Source of the DNA: Thermoplasmatota archaeon
Lineage (GTDB): Archaea; Thermoplasmatota; Penumbrarchaeia; Penumbrarchaeales; Penumbrarchaeaceae
Length of the DNA: 32,247 nt
Assembly: GCA_016928095.1 (NCBI GenBank)
Contig: JAFGLL010000088.1
Span: 1-32,247, forward strand
Reading direction: 5' to 3'
In this document: piece by piece, positions 25,106 to 32,247 of the stretch
How positions within the stretch are numbered: position 1 is the stretch's first letter
How the letters are laid out: each line of letters starts with the position of its first letter
The notes under the pieces: model-generated
The model's database searches: none
Told to the model about the DNA's origin: nothing
The model's input: the letters and a program-made list of their open reading frames with translations, nothing else
Program-made: the position numbers and the translations under genes

Positions 25106-26197
25106 ATGATGGGCGATGGAAAGAAGATATCACTGGGGGAAGGCGCCGGTGGCGAGCTCATGCAGAAGATGCTCAAGGAGCTTGTCCTTCCATTGGTCAG
25201 AAGGACCAATGTGCCTGCAGACCCGACCGGCCTACCGCCAGAGCTCCTGGACGATTCGGCAGCTGTCGATGACATGGCCATCACCATCGACGGCCATACG
25301 GTTTGGCCTCTGGAGTTCCCCGGCGGAGATATCGGTTCGCTATCGGTCTACGGGACCGTGAACGACCTGTGGGTCGTGGGTGCAAGGCCGAAGGCCCTCG
25401 CACTCTCGATGGTGATCGAGGAAGGCCTGGACCGCTCCCTGCTCTCCCGGATATCGTCATCCATCGGGTCAGCATCGGAGCTTGCGAGTGTCCAGATCGC
25501 AACGGGTGATACAAAGGTCGTGGAGAGGGGTGGGGTAAAAGGGATGGTCATCACGACCGCAGGTATCGGCCAGCGGCACTCTCTTCTCGAGGACAACCAT
25601 CGACGAGCAACGCTACTGAGAGAGAAGAGAGGGGTCGAGAGGCCCATGTCATCCTGGTTGAGGGATGATGGCATCCGGGAGGGAGATGTGATAATCCTGT
25701 CCGGTTCTGTCGGGGATCACGGGATATCACTACTTTCTTTCAGGGAAGGCTATGGTTTCGAAACGGAACTGGGATCTGACCTTGCATGCGTGGGAGAGGT
25801 TATCGAGTCCTCTCTGAAAGTTGGTGGGGTCATAGCCGCCAAGGACCTGACAAGGGGTGGTCTCTCCAACGGTTTGAATGAATGGTGCGGGAAAAGCGGG
25901 TGCTCTATAGAGGTCCGTGAGATGGACATCCCTGTCAAACCGGCGGTCATTAGCGCATGTGACATGCTTGGTCTCGACCCTTACGAGATAGGGAACGAAG
26001 GCAAGGTCATCCTTGGTGTTGCTCCTGGTAGCGAGGAAGAGATACTGAAGGCGGTGAAAGGGACCCCTATCGGAAGGGAAGCCTCCATCATAGGTCGGGT
26101 AGGAGTAAAAGGTAGGAGGGTAGTCCTTGAGACCGAGGTCGGGGGAAAGAGGATCATGGACCCGCCCTATGGTGATCCAGTCCCTCGTATCTGTTGA
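25106..26197 (+). CDS. hypE: HypE-like hydrogenase maturation protein (carbamoyl dehydratase)
   Basis: HypE converts a carbamoylated C-terminal cysteine to thiocyanate, the cyanide source for [NiFe]-hydrogenase. The 363-residue protein has the family N-terminus LGEGAGGELMQKML, then DDSAAVDDMA, PGGDIGSLSVYGTVNDLWVV (about 87-106), ATGDTKVVERG, GDHG and KDLTRGGLSNGLNEWCGKSG. It ends in PRIC, the conserved tail with the substrate cysteine, so it should be active. It is slightly longer than usual because of extra residues around 160-185. GAGG at 25097-25100 fits the second ATG (25109) somewhat better than the first. No other hyp gene or hydrogenase subunit occurs in the window. Confidence 0.88.
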   Translation: MMGDGKKISLGEGAGGELMQKMLKELVLPLVRRTNVPADPTGLPPELLDDSAAVDDMAITIDGHTVWPLEFPGGDIGSLSVYGTVNDLWVVGARPKALALSMVIEEGLDRSLLSRISSSIGSASELASVQIATGDTKVVERGGVKGMVITTAGIGQRHSLLEDNHRRATLLREKRGVERPMSSWLRDDGIREGDVIILSGSVGDHGISLLSFREGYGFETELGSDLACVGEVIESSLKVGGVIAAKDLTRGGLSNGLNEWCGKSGCSIEVREMDIPVKPAVISACDMLGLDPYEIGNEGKVILGVAPGSEEEILKAVKGTPIGREASIIGRVGVKGRRVVLETEVGGKRIMDPPYGDPVPRIC

Positions 26198-26269
26198 AAA
26201 GGATGAGGGACCCGACCATCCGTGACGTTACCTGAAAGGTTACTTGGGACAACAGGCCATTCTCCGGTC

Positions 26270-27088
26270 CTAAAGCTTCATGTTCCATCCGTCACAGCCG
26301 TATTTCCTTTCCACGAAAAGGTCCGCCATCTTTCTCTCCTGCTTTGAATATTCAGAGTGTTCCAGCTCCATCTCGAACACTTCCTCGAACCCTTTTGAAA
26401 AGTTGCTGAACAGATCTTCCAGGTCCGGCCTTCTTCCCAGCTGCTCCGATACGGTGGTCGCCCTGTTCCTGAAGAGGTTCTTGAAGACCTCCCTGTTCTC
26501 AAGGGGTACCCCCATCACATCGAACTGTTTGTCGATATCCCAATCTATCGGGATGGAACCGTGCTGGAGGATGACGAGCTTCTCTCTCGTCTGAGCTGAC
26601 CCGATGATCTTCCTCCCCCCTGCAACGATCTCGTAGACCGTGGGGGTGTAGAAGCAGACCCCCTGTCCGGCAGGGTCGGGTCTCGTTGGAGCTCCTCCTG
26701 CCATCGTGGAATCGACACCCGTGAGCTCAAGTCCCCTCACAAGGGCCCTGGAGATCGTCCTGTATGTGTCGACGACCCCCCGCCCCTCGAACCTGGGATG
26801 TGTCACGGGGATGATAAGTGAATAGGTGATCTCGTCGTCATGGAGAACGGCCTCTCCTCCAGTTAACCTCCTGACGACCCCTACACCGTATCTTCTGCAG
26901 GCTTCAAGGTCCACCCCCTTGTCGATGCTCTGGAACCGACCAAGGGAAAGACCGGCGGGTCTCCACTGATAGAACCTCAAGCAGGGAATGGAGACCTTGG
27001 AAATGACCATTCTCAAAAGAGCTTCATCCCTGGCCATGTTCAAGGCGGGGGGCCCATAACCGTCAATAAGCAGTCTGAACCTGTCCAT
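26270..27088 (-). CDS. lipoate-protein ligase A / octanoyltransferase (LipM-type) family protein
   Basis: This family attaches lipoyl or octanoyl groups to carrier domains of 2-oxoacid dehydrogenase complexes or the glycine cleavage H protein. The 272-residue product has RRLTGGEAVLHDDEITYSLI (73-92), Cys145 in GVCFYTPTVYE, Lys160 in GGRKIIGSAQTR, and LQHGSIPID. The conserved Cys and Lys suit a LipM-type octanoyltransferase, and the separate LplB-type accessory domain of archaeal bipartite ligases is absent, so LipM is slightly favoured over ligase. The gene begins 11 nt after the phosphohexomutase stop, in the same operon. The acceptor protein is not encoded here. Confidence 0.8.
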   Translation of the reverse strand: MDRFRLLIDGYGPPALNMARDEALLRMVISKVSIPCLRFYQWRPAGLSLGRFQSIDKGVDLEACRRYGVGVVRRLTGGEAVLHDDEITYSLIIPVTHPRFEGRGVVDTYRTISRALVRGLELTGVDSTMAGGAPTRPDPAGQGVCFYTPTVYEIVAGGRKIIGSAQTREKLVILQHGSIPIDWDIDKQFDVMGVPLENREVFKNLFRNRATTVSEQLGRRPDLEDLFSNFSKGFEEVFEMELEHSEYSKQERKMADLFVERKYGCDGWNMKL

Positions 27089-27099
27089 TTCGATCCCCT

Positions 27100-28449
27100 T
27101 CAGATGCTGTCGATGAGGTCCAGGACCTCACCTGTTCTCCGGTCCAGAAGTTCCCGGTCGCCCCTGGTCTCAATGTTCAAACGTATCAGCGGCTCCGTAT
27201 TGGAGGACCTCAGATTGAACCGGTAGTCCTTGAACTCCATGGACACTCCATCGGTGTGGTCCACCGATAAGGCCATGGGAGAGTATTCGCTCTCAATTGC
27301 ACTGATCACCGCCTTCTGGTCGGAAACCTTCCTGTTGATCTCCCCGCTAACAGGGAACCTCGCCATCCTCTCACCCATCAGCTCGGAGAGCTTCGTCCCG
27401 GTCCTTATCATGTGCTCAAGCACCATGAGCCAAGGAACCATACCCGTATCGCAGTAATAGAAATCCCTGAAGTAATGATGGGCAGACATCTCACCCCCGT
27501 AGATCGCATCCTCATTCCTCATACGATCCTTGATGAACGCGTGTCCCGTGCGGTTCATGACGGGAACCCCTCCTTTCCCTCTCACGATCTCGATGGTGTT
27601 CCATGTCAGCCTCGGATCGTGGACGATCCTTCCTCCCTTCTCCCTCTCCAGTGATATACCTGCAAGCAGGCCGACAATGTAATAGCCCTCGATGAAGCAA
27701 CCCTTCTCGTCAAAGAGGAAGCAGCGGTCATGGTCCCCATCCCAAGCCACTCCAAGTCCGGCGTCCGTTCGGGCGACCCTCTCGGAGATGGCCCCCCTCA
27801 TCTCAGGGAGAAGAGGGTTGGGTACTCCGGCGGGAAAGTTACCATCAGGTTCATGGTGCAGCCGGTCAAGTTCCAGACCGGTGGCCTCGGCAACAAGGTC
27901 AATGGCCGGGCCTGCGCACCCGTGCCCGGGGTCCGTTACAACGGGGAACCCCTCAAGGGAACCCGCGTTCTTAACAAAGGAGAGGATCTTTTCGATATAG
28001 GGATCCCAGATGTCCACCTCCTTTATGCTTCCTTTTGAACAGGATGCCTTCAACTCCCCCTTTTCCACCATGTCCTTTATGGTATAGAGGCCGTTGTCCC
28101 TCGAGATGGGGACCGATCCCTTCCGGACCAACTTCATACCGTTATATCCCTTTGGATTGTGGGATGCGGTGATCATTATCCCCCCATCCGCATCCAGATA
28201 AGGAGTGGCAAAGTAAACAACCTCCGTGCCGCAGAGACCTATGTCCAATACGTCCGCCCCGCCATCGGTCAATCCTTCGGAAAGCACCCTGGAGAACATA
28301 TCGGAGGAAGGTCTGATGTCTCTTCCAACAACCACCCTGCGGGCTCTAACCAGTTCGCAGTATGCAAGGCCGATACGGTAGACCATCTCCTCTGTGATCT
28401 CCTCGCCAACCTTCCCCCTCACATCGTATGCCAGGAACGGAGATCCCAT
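27100..28449 (-). CDS. phosphomannomutase/phosphoglucomutase (alpha-D-phosphohexomutase family)
   Basis: The enzyme interconverts hexose 1- and 6-phosphates, feeding nucleotide sugars for glycan or surface decoration. All four family motifs are present in 449 residues: phosphoserine loop TASHNPKG (Ser96), metal loop DGDHDR (237-242), sugar loop GEMSAHH (319-325) and phosphate loop SSNTEPLIRL near the C-terminus. The GEMSxH loop and WDGDHDRCFLFDE resemble PMM/PGM rather than GlmM. It sits 16 nt after moxR in the operon. The many N-glycosylation sequons in neighbouring surface proteins make a link to protein glycosylation plausible. Confidence 0.9.
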   Translation of the reverse strand: MGSPFLAYDVRGKVGEEITEEMVYRIGLAYCELVRARRVVVGRDIRPSSDMFSRVLSEGLTDGGADVLDIGLCGTEVVYFATPYLDADGGIMITASHNPKGYNGMKLVRKGSVPISRDNGLYTIKDMVEKGELKASCSKGSIKEVDIWDPYIEKILSFVKNAGSLEGFPVVTDPGHGCAGPAIDLVAEATGLELDRLHHEPDGNFPAGVPNPLLPEMRGAISERVARTDAGLGVAWDGDHDRCFLFDEKGCFIEGYYIVGLLAGISLEREKGGRIVHDPRLTWNTIEIVRGKGGVPVMNRTGHAFIKDRMRNEDAIYGGEMSAHHYFRDFYYCDTGMVPWLMVLEHMIRTGTKLSELMGERMARFPVSGEINRKVSDQKAVISAIESEYSPMALSVDHTDGVSMEFKDYRFNLRSSNTEPLIRLNIETRGDRELLDRRTGEVLDLIDSI

Positions 28450-28465
28450 ATCTCATCCTCCCATC

Positions 28466-29419
28466 TCAAGCTCCCTGAGGTCTTACCACTTCCACACTGG
28501 ACAGTATATCCTCCACAATGCTTTTGGGGGAAATGCCATCAAGTTCACTGTCCAATGATAGAGTGAGCCTGTGCGGGACCATCTTCCTCGCGACCCTCTT
28601 GACATCGTCGGGAATGACGTAATCCCTTCCGGCCAGTGCAGCAGCCGCCTTGGAAGCATACAGGATCTGCTCACCCGCTCTTGGACTGGCCCCCAGTACG
28701 ATCTTGTCATTGACCCTGGTCGCATGGACCACATCCCGTATGTATGTGAGGATGCTCGTGTCAGCTCTGCATGAGTGGGAATCCCTGAGGAAGACCTGGT
28801 AGATATTCTCCCCCAGCGGTCGGTGTTTCTGAGCTCTCCAGTCACGGTTCTTCAATGCCAGGAGCCTCAATTCATCCGAGACGGATAGATAATCCATTAT
28901 ACTTTTCACCATGAACCGATCAAGCTGGGCTTCGGGTAGAACATATACGCCTTCGTGCTCTACGGGGTTGATAGTGGCGATCACCAGGAACGGCTCCTCG
29001 AGCTTGAAGGTCGTGCCCTCCACGGTGACCTGCTTTTCTTCCATGGCCTCGAGAAGGGCCGACTGGGTCTTGGTAGGAGCCCGGTTGATCTCGTCCGCAA
29101 GGACTATATTGGAGAATATCGGACCCTTCCTGAAATTGAACTCCTGCTGTTTTTGGTTGTAGAAATAGTGTCCGGTAATATCCGCTGGCAGGAGGTCCTG
29201 AGTGAACTGGATCCTCTTGAAGGTCAACCCCACGACATCGGACAGGGTCTTTGCCAGCGTTGTCTTGGCTATACCGGGAACACCCTCCAGAAGGATGTGA
29301 CCCCCGGCGGAGAGACAGATAAGGAAATCCTCGATTATATCCTCATATCCGATGATGGACCTGCTTATTTCGACCTTCACCCTCTGATACAGGTCCTGCG
29401 ATCCTGTTCCCATGTTCAT
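28466..29419 (-). CDS. MoxR family AAA+ ATPase
   Basis: MoxR ATPases act as chaperone-like machines that mature or activate envelope and redox complexes, usually with von Willebrand factor A partners. The 317-residue product has Walker A GVPGIAKT (46-53), Walker B VLADE (106-110), the MoxR signature EINRAPTKTQSALLEAMEE, a sensor motif ATINPVEHEG and LPEAQLDRF. The C-terminal lid includes GASPRAGEQIL. It overlaps the upstream DUF4350 gene by 4 nt (ATGA), indicating translational coupling. A DUF58/vWA partner gene, the usual companion, is not adjacent. Confidence 0.93.
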   Translation of the reverse strand: MNMGTGSQDLYQRVKVEISRSIIGYEDIIEDFLICLSAGGHILLEGVPGIAKTTLAKTLSDVVGLTFKRIQFTQDLLPADITGHYFYNQKQQEFNFRKGPIFSNIVLADEINRAPTKTQSALLEAMEEKQVTVEGTTFKLEEPFLVIATINPVEHEGVYVLPEAQLDRFMVKSIMDYLSVSDELRLLALKNRDWRAQKHRPLGENIYQVFLRDSHSCRADTSILTYIRDVVHATRVNDKIVLGASPRAGEQILYASKAAAALAGRDYVIPDDVKRVARKMVPHRLTLSLDSELDGISPKSIVEDILSSVEVVRPQGA

Positions 29420-30525
29420 CCCCCTATATCATTAATCAATCTCTCAAGCACTTTCCTGTCCCAATCAGGGTGCCTTCCCATGACAACCTGGATAGGTGTG
29501 CTTCCATCACCAGGTCCAACCGGTTCCTCCGATAGAAACCTGTCGATAAGCTGCCTCGCCGATCTAATGATCTTTCTCGGGAGTGCAGTATTAAAAACCA
29601 GGAACACAATGGAAAGAGCGATCATTATTCCGATCTTCTGGATCGGGTCAAATGCTGACATGAAGGAATTTGTCAACTGCACTGGGTTCTCCAGGTCGCG
29701 ATGGGATTCATCGATCATCACGTTCTCCTTCCCTTCTGTCAGGGATCGAAAAAGGTTCCGAACGAAGATCCCGTTATCCATCTCATCCCTCATCTGATTG
29801 ATGAGCAGGCTAGGTTCCGAGAGGACGACGAGCATTCCCCGCCCGTATCTCTCCACAGTGAGTATCGGGAATGGTCCCTGAGGTTCGTCCGGGTCCCACC
29901 ACCCGTTCTTGTCAAGGCTCAGCCAGGAGGTCCTCGATGAATTGATGACAGCCACCGCCTTCGATGAAGGTACCACTATGGATGGCATGTTCATGAGCAG
30001 CATGGTCAGGTTCCGGGTGATCTCGTGTTCGGAGAACTCGGTGGTTACAGCGAAATTGCTGCTCTTCATGTAGGAGAGGTCCAGCATTGTCCTGCCTGAT
30101 ATCCTCGTGGTCGTATTGAGGAACGATAGCAGTTCGTTACCTGTCCCGAAATCGTCCGCTAGCAGGAGAGAACCTCCATTGGAGAGGAAATCATGGGCGA
30201 ATTCACCCTCCTTCCTTGTAAAAGTCAGATCTGGTCCGATGATAAGAAGTGATGACCTTGAAGGCCTGATGTCTCCTGTCGTCTCCGAGAAAGAACTGTG
30301 TACGACCCTTTCCTCGGAAGATGCGGACAGATCGATGGTCGGGACAAAGGATCCGGCCGAATACGTGTCCTTCCCCAATTCGGAGCATCCGTTCCATCCG
30401 GTGTTGTATATGGAGAAATCGGAATCCGAAGAAAGAACGGGTATCATCACGGAGAACAGAAGGAGTATCATTCCCGCACCCAATACGAGAAGGTACCTGT
30501 AAGCCGTTCTCACCTGTTCTATCAT
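29416..30525 (-). CDS. DUF4350-type membrane protein
   Basis: The product (369 residues from the ATG at 30525) has an N-terminal TM helix (about 14-32), an extracytoplasmic domain with LLIIGPDLTFTRKEGEFAHD and FLSNGGSLLLADDFGTGNEL, and a second TM helix near 310-330 (GIMIALSIVFLVFNTAL) followed by a cytoplasmic tail. This matches DUF4350, a GATase-like extracytoplasmic domain found beside moxR and DUF58 genes in bacteria and archaea. Its function is unknown. The frame is open to a TTG at 30582, but the TM follows the 30525 start well. It is the first gene of the operon, behind the shared TATA element at 30629-30641. Confidence 0.8.
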   Translation of the reverse strand: MIEQVRTAYRYLLVLGAGMILLLFSVMIPVLSSDSDFSIYNTGWNGCSELGKDTYSAGSFVPTIDLSASSEERVVHSSFSETTGDIRPSRSSLLIIGPDLTFTRKEGEFAHDFLSNGGSLLLADDFGTGNELLSFLNTTTRISGRTMLDLSYMKSSNFAVTTEFSEHEITRNLTMLLMNMPSIVVPSSKAVAVINSSRTSWLSLDKNGWWDPDEPQGPFPILTVERYGRGMLVVLSEPSLLINQMRDEMDNGIFVRNLFRSLTEGKENVMIDESHRDLENPVQLTNSFMSAFDPIQKIGIMIALSIVFLVFNTALPRKIIRSARQLIDRFLSEEPVGPGDGSTPIQVVMGRHPDWDRKVLERLINDIGG

Positions 30526-30628
30526 ATGGACACACGACCTTCCATGGACCATTCCCCGATCCTTTCTGTAAAGAATGACCAAGGACGTTCAACGGTAGTG
30601 AGAATATCGTTCAACATAAATGTTTCGA

Positions 30629-30641
30629 CATATTTATCTAC
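30629..30641. promoter_or_regulatory. shared bidirectional TATA element between the DUF4350 operon and the 30663 gene
   Basis: CATATTTATCTAC reads as a TATA-like box on both strands (minus: TAGATAAATATG). It is about 27 nt before the plus-strand ATG at 30663. On the minus strand it predicts a start near 30608 and a leader of about 80 nt for the DUF4350 gene. Confidence 0.55.
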
Positions 30642-30662
30642 AGCAAGGGCATAGTTAAGGTA

Positions 30663-31454
30663 ATGGACAGTGGAGGTATCATGAAAAAGGCGGTCTTTGT
30701 ATCCATTGCACTTTTCGGTCTGATATTGATATTGATATCGGGAGAGATCGTTCCTCAGACGCAATTGGACCTCCCGGACAGGTCATCAGAATTCCTCCTC
30801 CGCGCAGGTTTTGGAGTGATGCTGATAGGGATACTTTCGCTTTTCCTTTACTCTTACAGTTCTTTACCAAAGGAGTTGGTGGACCCTCTCATGATGGATC
30901 AGGAAAGGAACATCGCAAGAATGGTAGCTTCGCTGGAATTGAAGGGCAACGGAGTGTACATACCCGCTCAAGGAAGGTTGAGGGAGGAGCGTGTTTACAT
31001 ACCCGCTGAGGAGAGGCCTCTTCCACTGCCGAGCCTGATAGCCGAACAGGTACTGATAGTCGGGACCACCGGAGCATCGATGGGGATCTCTCTGATACCA
31101 CCGGGATCGGGTCTTGTGGACAGGATAGAGAAGGAGACAGGAAAAAGGTTCAATGAGGAGAACCTGGTAGACCTTCCCGAGATCCTTGAGCGTTTGTCAA
31201 AAGGATCGGGACTCACGGGGTCGATCAATGCCAGTGTGAAAGGGGACCGTATCTTCCTTGAGTTGGTCCACTCCCGGTTCAGGGAGGTGTGCGAGGAGAG
31301 TTGGAAGAACGATCCAGGCATGCATGCAAAGATAGGTTGCTCCGGATGTTCGTCGGTCCTGTCCGCAACTGCCAGGGTTTCCAGGTCGCCATTGAGGATC
31401 ATAAGTGTGGAACGGAAGGACAGGAAGGTCCGATACGAACTGGAGAGGTGGTGA
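30663..31454 (+). CDS. unrecognised two-TM membrane protein
   Basis: I do not recognise a family with certainty. The product (263 residues) has TM helices at about 8-27 and 45-65. A cytoplasmic or soluble region follows with a duplicated VYIPA sequence (VYIPAQ near 98, VYIPAEERP near 110), a mixed alpha/beta stretch, and a CSGCSS motif near residue 230. ATGs at 30663 (leaderless position) and 30681 (after GGAGGT, but only 3 nt away) are both possible; the N-terminus MKKAVF of the latter looks natural. Genes of this kind next to a MoxR cluster suggest a role in the same membrane system, an inference from position only. Confidence 0.75.
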   Translation: MDSGGIMKKAVFVSIALFGLILILISGEIVPQTQLDLPDRSSEFLLRAGFGVMLIGILSLFLYSYSSLPKELVDPLMMDQERNIARMVASLELKGNGVYIPAQGRLREERVYIPAEERPLPLPSLIAEQVLIVGTTGASMGISLIPPGSGLVDRIEKETGKRFNEENLVDLPEILERLSKGSGLTGSINASVKGDRIFLELVHSRFREVCEESWKNDPGMHAKIGCSGCSSVLSATARVSRSPLRIISVERKDRKVRYELERW

Positions 31455-31456
31455 TA

Positions 31457-31702
31457 TTGGGTCCGGAATCCCGCCTCGTTCTTGTCCTTACCATATGGAC
31501 CGCAATATGCCTTGTATTCGTTGAAACACTTGAGGTGTTCTTCGTTCTGATACTGCTTGGAATACTGGTTATGCGAGAGCTAACGGACATGTATACTCTG
31601 GGACCTTTGAAGGACAGGTTGAATTTCTTTATTTACACATTCCTGTTCATCTTCTCGTTCATCGTAATAAGAAAGGTATATCTCATACTGCAGGTCGCGT
31701 GA
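31457..31702 (+). CDS. small hydrophobic membrane protein
   Basis: The 81-residue product starts at a TTG (31457) just after the preceding stop, with GAGGTG 31445-31450 as ribosome-binding site. A longer frame from 31289 only covers the out-of-frame end of the upstream gene. It is almost entirely TM: about residues 5-20, 23-40 and 57-76, with a short MRELTDMYTLGPLKDR loop. No family is recognised. Coupling to the 30663 gene suggests a shared complex. Confidence 0.65.
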   Translation: MGPESRLVLVLTIWTAICLVFVETLEVFFVLILLGILVMRELTDMYTLGPLKDRLNFFIYTFLFIFSFIVIRKVYLILQVA

Positions 31703-31710
31703 TTAAATAA

Positions 31711-31772
31711 TATCACTATTGTGAGGGGAGAATATATATACAACTGTGTATTGTAATCGACTAATAGTGATA
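31711..31772. promoter_or_regulatory. inverted repeat flanking a strong TATA box (possible operator)
   Basis: TATCACTATT at 31711-31720 is matched exactly by its reverse complement AATAGTGATA at 31763-31772. The left arm also belongs to a palindrome, TCAC-TATT-GTGA (31713-31724). The TATA box GAATATATATAC (31730-31741) lies between the arms. The right arm falls at the predicted transcription start (about 31762). A repressor bound to either or both arms could block TBP/TFB or polymerase. Confidence 0.5.
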
Positions 31773-31855
31773 ATAACTTGGATGGGTTCTGAACAGAAGA
31801 GGGCAGATCGGCTCGTTATTACATGAGATAGGATGTTCGTATAGGAGTAGGTAAA

Positions 31856-32247
31856 ATGGAGGGAAAGTATAGAGAGAAGTTGATAGTCGGCATAGCAGCG
31901 ATATTGTTCTTCGCAGCGTTCGGTGCGGTGGCATATTTTGACAGGCCACACGGGGCAGCGGGGGACGATTTCGGTCAGGATGATTTCAATGTGGTGATGG
32001 AAAAGAACGAAGGCCATCTATCCATAGCGGAGTTCCCTCCTGATCTTTACATTTTCGGTGCCGGGAACAAGGCGAGCCTAGATTTCACGGTGACCAACAA
32101 TGACGAGGACAACGACATCGACACGGTCTATATCACGGTTCCCGATGGCGAGGTTCTTAACGCCACGACGGAATGGTATGATAGTCTTTTCACGCATGAT
32201 TGGGATTTCTCGAAGGCAGGGGATGATGTCGCCAAGTTGTCGGCCGG
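31856..32247 (+). CDS. secreted or surface-anchored protein, truncated by the window end
   Basis: The frame opens at the ATG at 31856 after GGAGTAGG and is still open at the window edge (130 codons). A short basic N-terminus (MEGKYREK) leads into a TM or signal helix (about 9-27). A small acidic linker precedes a beta-rich domain containing KASLDFTVTNNDEDNDIDTV, typical of an Ig-like or CARDB-like fold of surface proteins that carries N-glycosylation sequons (NATT). Function is unknown. Its long leader (about 95 nt) and the inverted repeat around its promoter suggest regulated expression. Confidence 0.75.
   Translation, partial: MEGKYREKLIVGIAAILFFAAFGAVAYFDRPHGAAGDDFGQDDFNVVMEKNEGHLSIAEFPPDLYIFGAGNKASLDFTVTNNDEDNDIDTVYITVPDGEVLNATTEWYDSLFTHDWDFSKAGDDVAKLSA

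Noticed and set aside
26227-26243. Imperfect hairpin between hypE and the LipM-like gene as a bidirectional terminator
   Set aside because: The stem GTTACCT/AGGTTAC contains a mismatch, the loop is tiny and no U-tract follows. It is too weak to call.
31289-31456. Longer frame for the small membrane protein starting at 31289
   Set aside because: This part overlaps the 3' end of the 30663 gene out of frame and has the composition of a shadow frame. The hydrophobic protein begins at 31457.

Overview
The window is archaeal chromosomal DNA. The evidence is an archaeal-type ribosomal/RNA polymerase cluster (uS13-uS4-uS11-RpoD), CDP-archaeol synthase, a proteasome beta subunit, the aCPSF1/FttA termination nuclease, and TATA-box promoters sitting about 25-30 nt upstream of start codons. 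A class II HMG-CoA reductase together with several large membrane-anchored proteases points to the Thermoplasmatota, possibly an uncultured peptide-degrading lineage. That placement is inference.

Layout. 1-80: a structured, possibly tRNA-related RNA on the minus strand, cut by the window edge. 164-2530 (-): rps13-rps4-rps11-rpoD. 2762-7836 (+): UPF0179, class II HMG-CoA reductase, adenosine-specific kinase, a presenilin-type intramembrane aspartyl protease with a very large extracytoplasmic insertion, and a CcdA/UreH-like membrane protein. 7802-10984 (-): a DUF123 nuclease-like protein, fttA and the proteasome beta subunit. 11196-15575 (+): a giant cell-surface subtilase. 15519-16723 (-): a YdjM-like membrane hydrolase and carS. 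16838-19996 (+): a two-TM protein and a second membrane-anchored subtilase. 19998-20738 (-): trmJ; 20792-21634 (+): truA. 21941-26197 (+): a beta-helix/FN3 surface protein and hypE. 26270-30525 (-): a DUF4350-MoxR-phosphohexomutase-LipM operon. 30663 to the end (+): two unrecognised membrane proteins and a truncated secreted protein behind a promoter that carries an inverted repeat.

How the parts fit. Housekeeping genes (translation, transcription, tRNA modification, lipid synthesis, proteolysis) alternate with envelope genes. The recurring theme is membrane proteolysis: two surface subtilases with C-terminal anchors, a GxGD intramembrane protease, a YdjM-like hydrolase, and a MoxR-type ATPase module that usually assembles or activates envelope proteins. 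The most unusual item is the presenilin-like protease, whose roughly 330-residue insertion lies between TM3 and TM4 while the nine-TM catalytic core is otherwise intact. Several divergent gene pairs share one symmetric A+T-rich TATA element, and many messages look leaderless.
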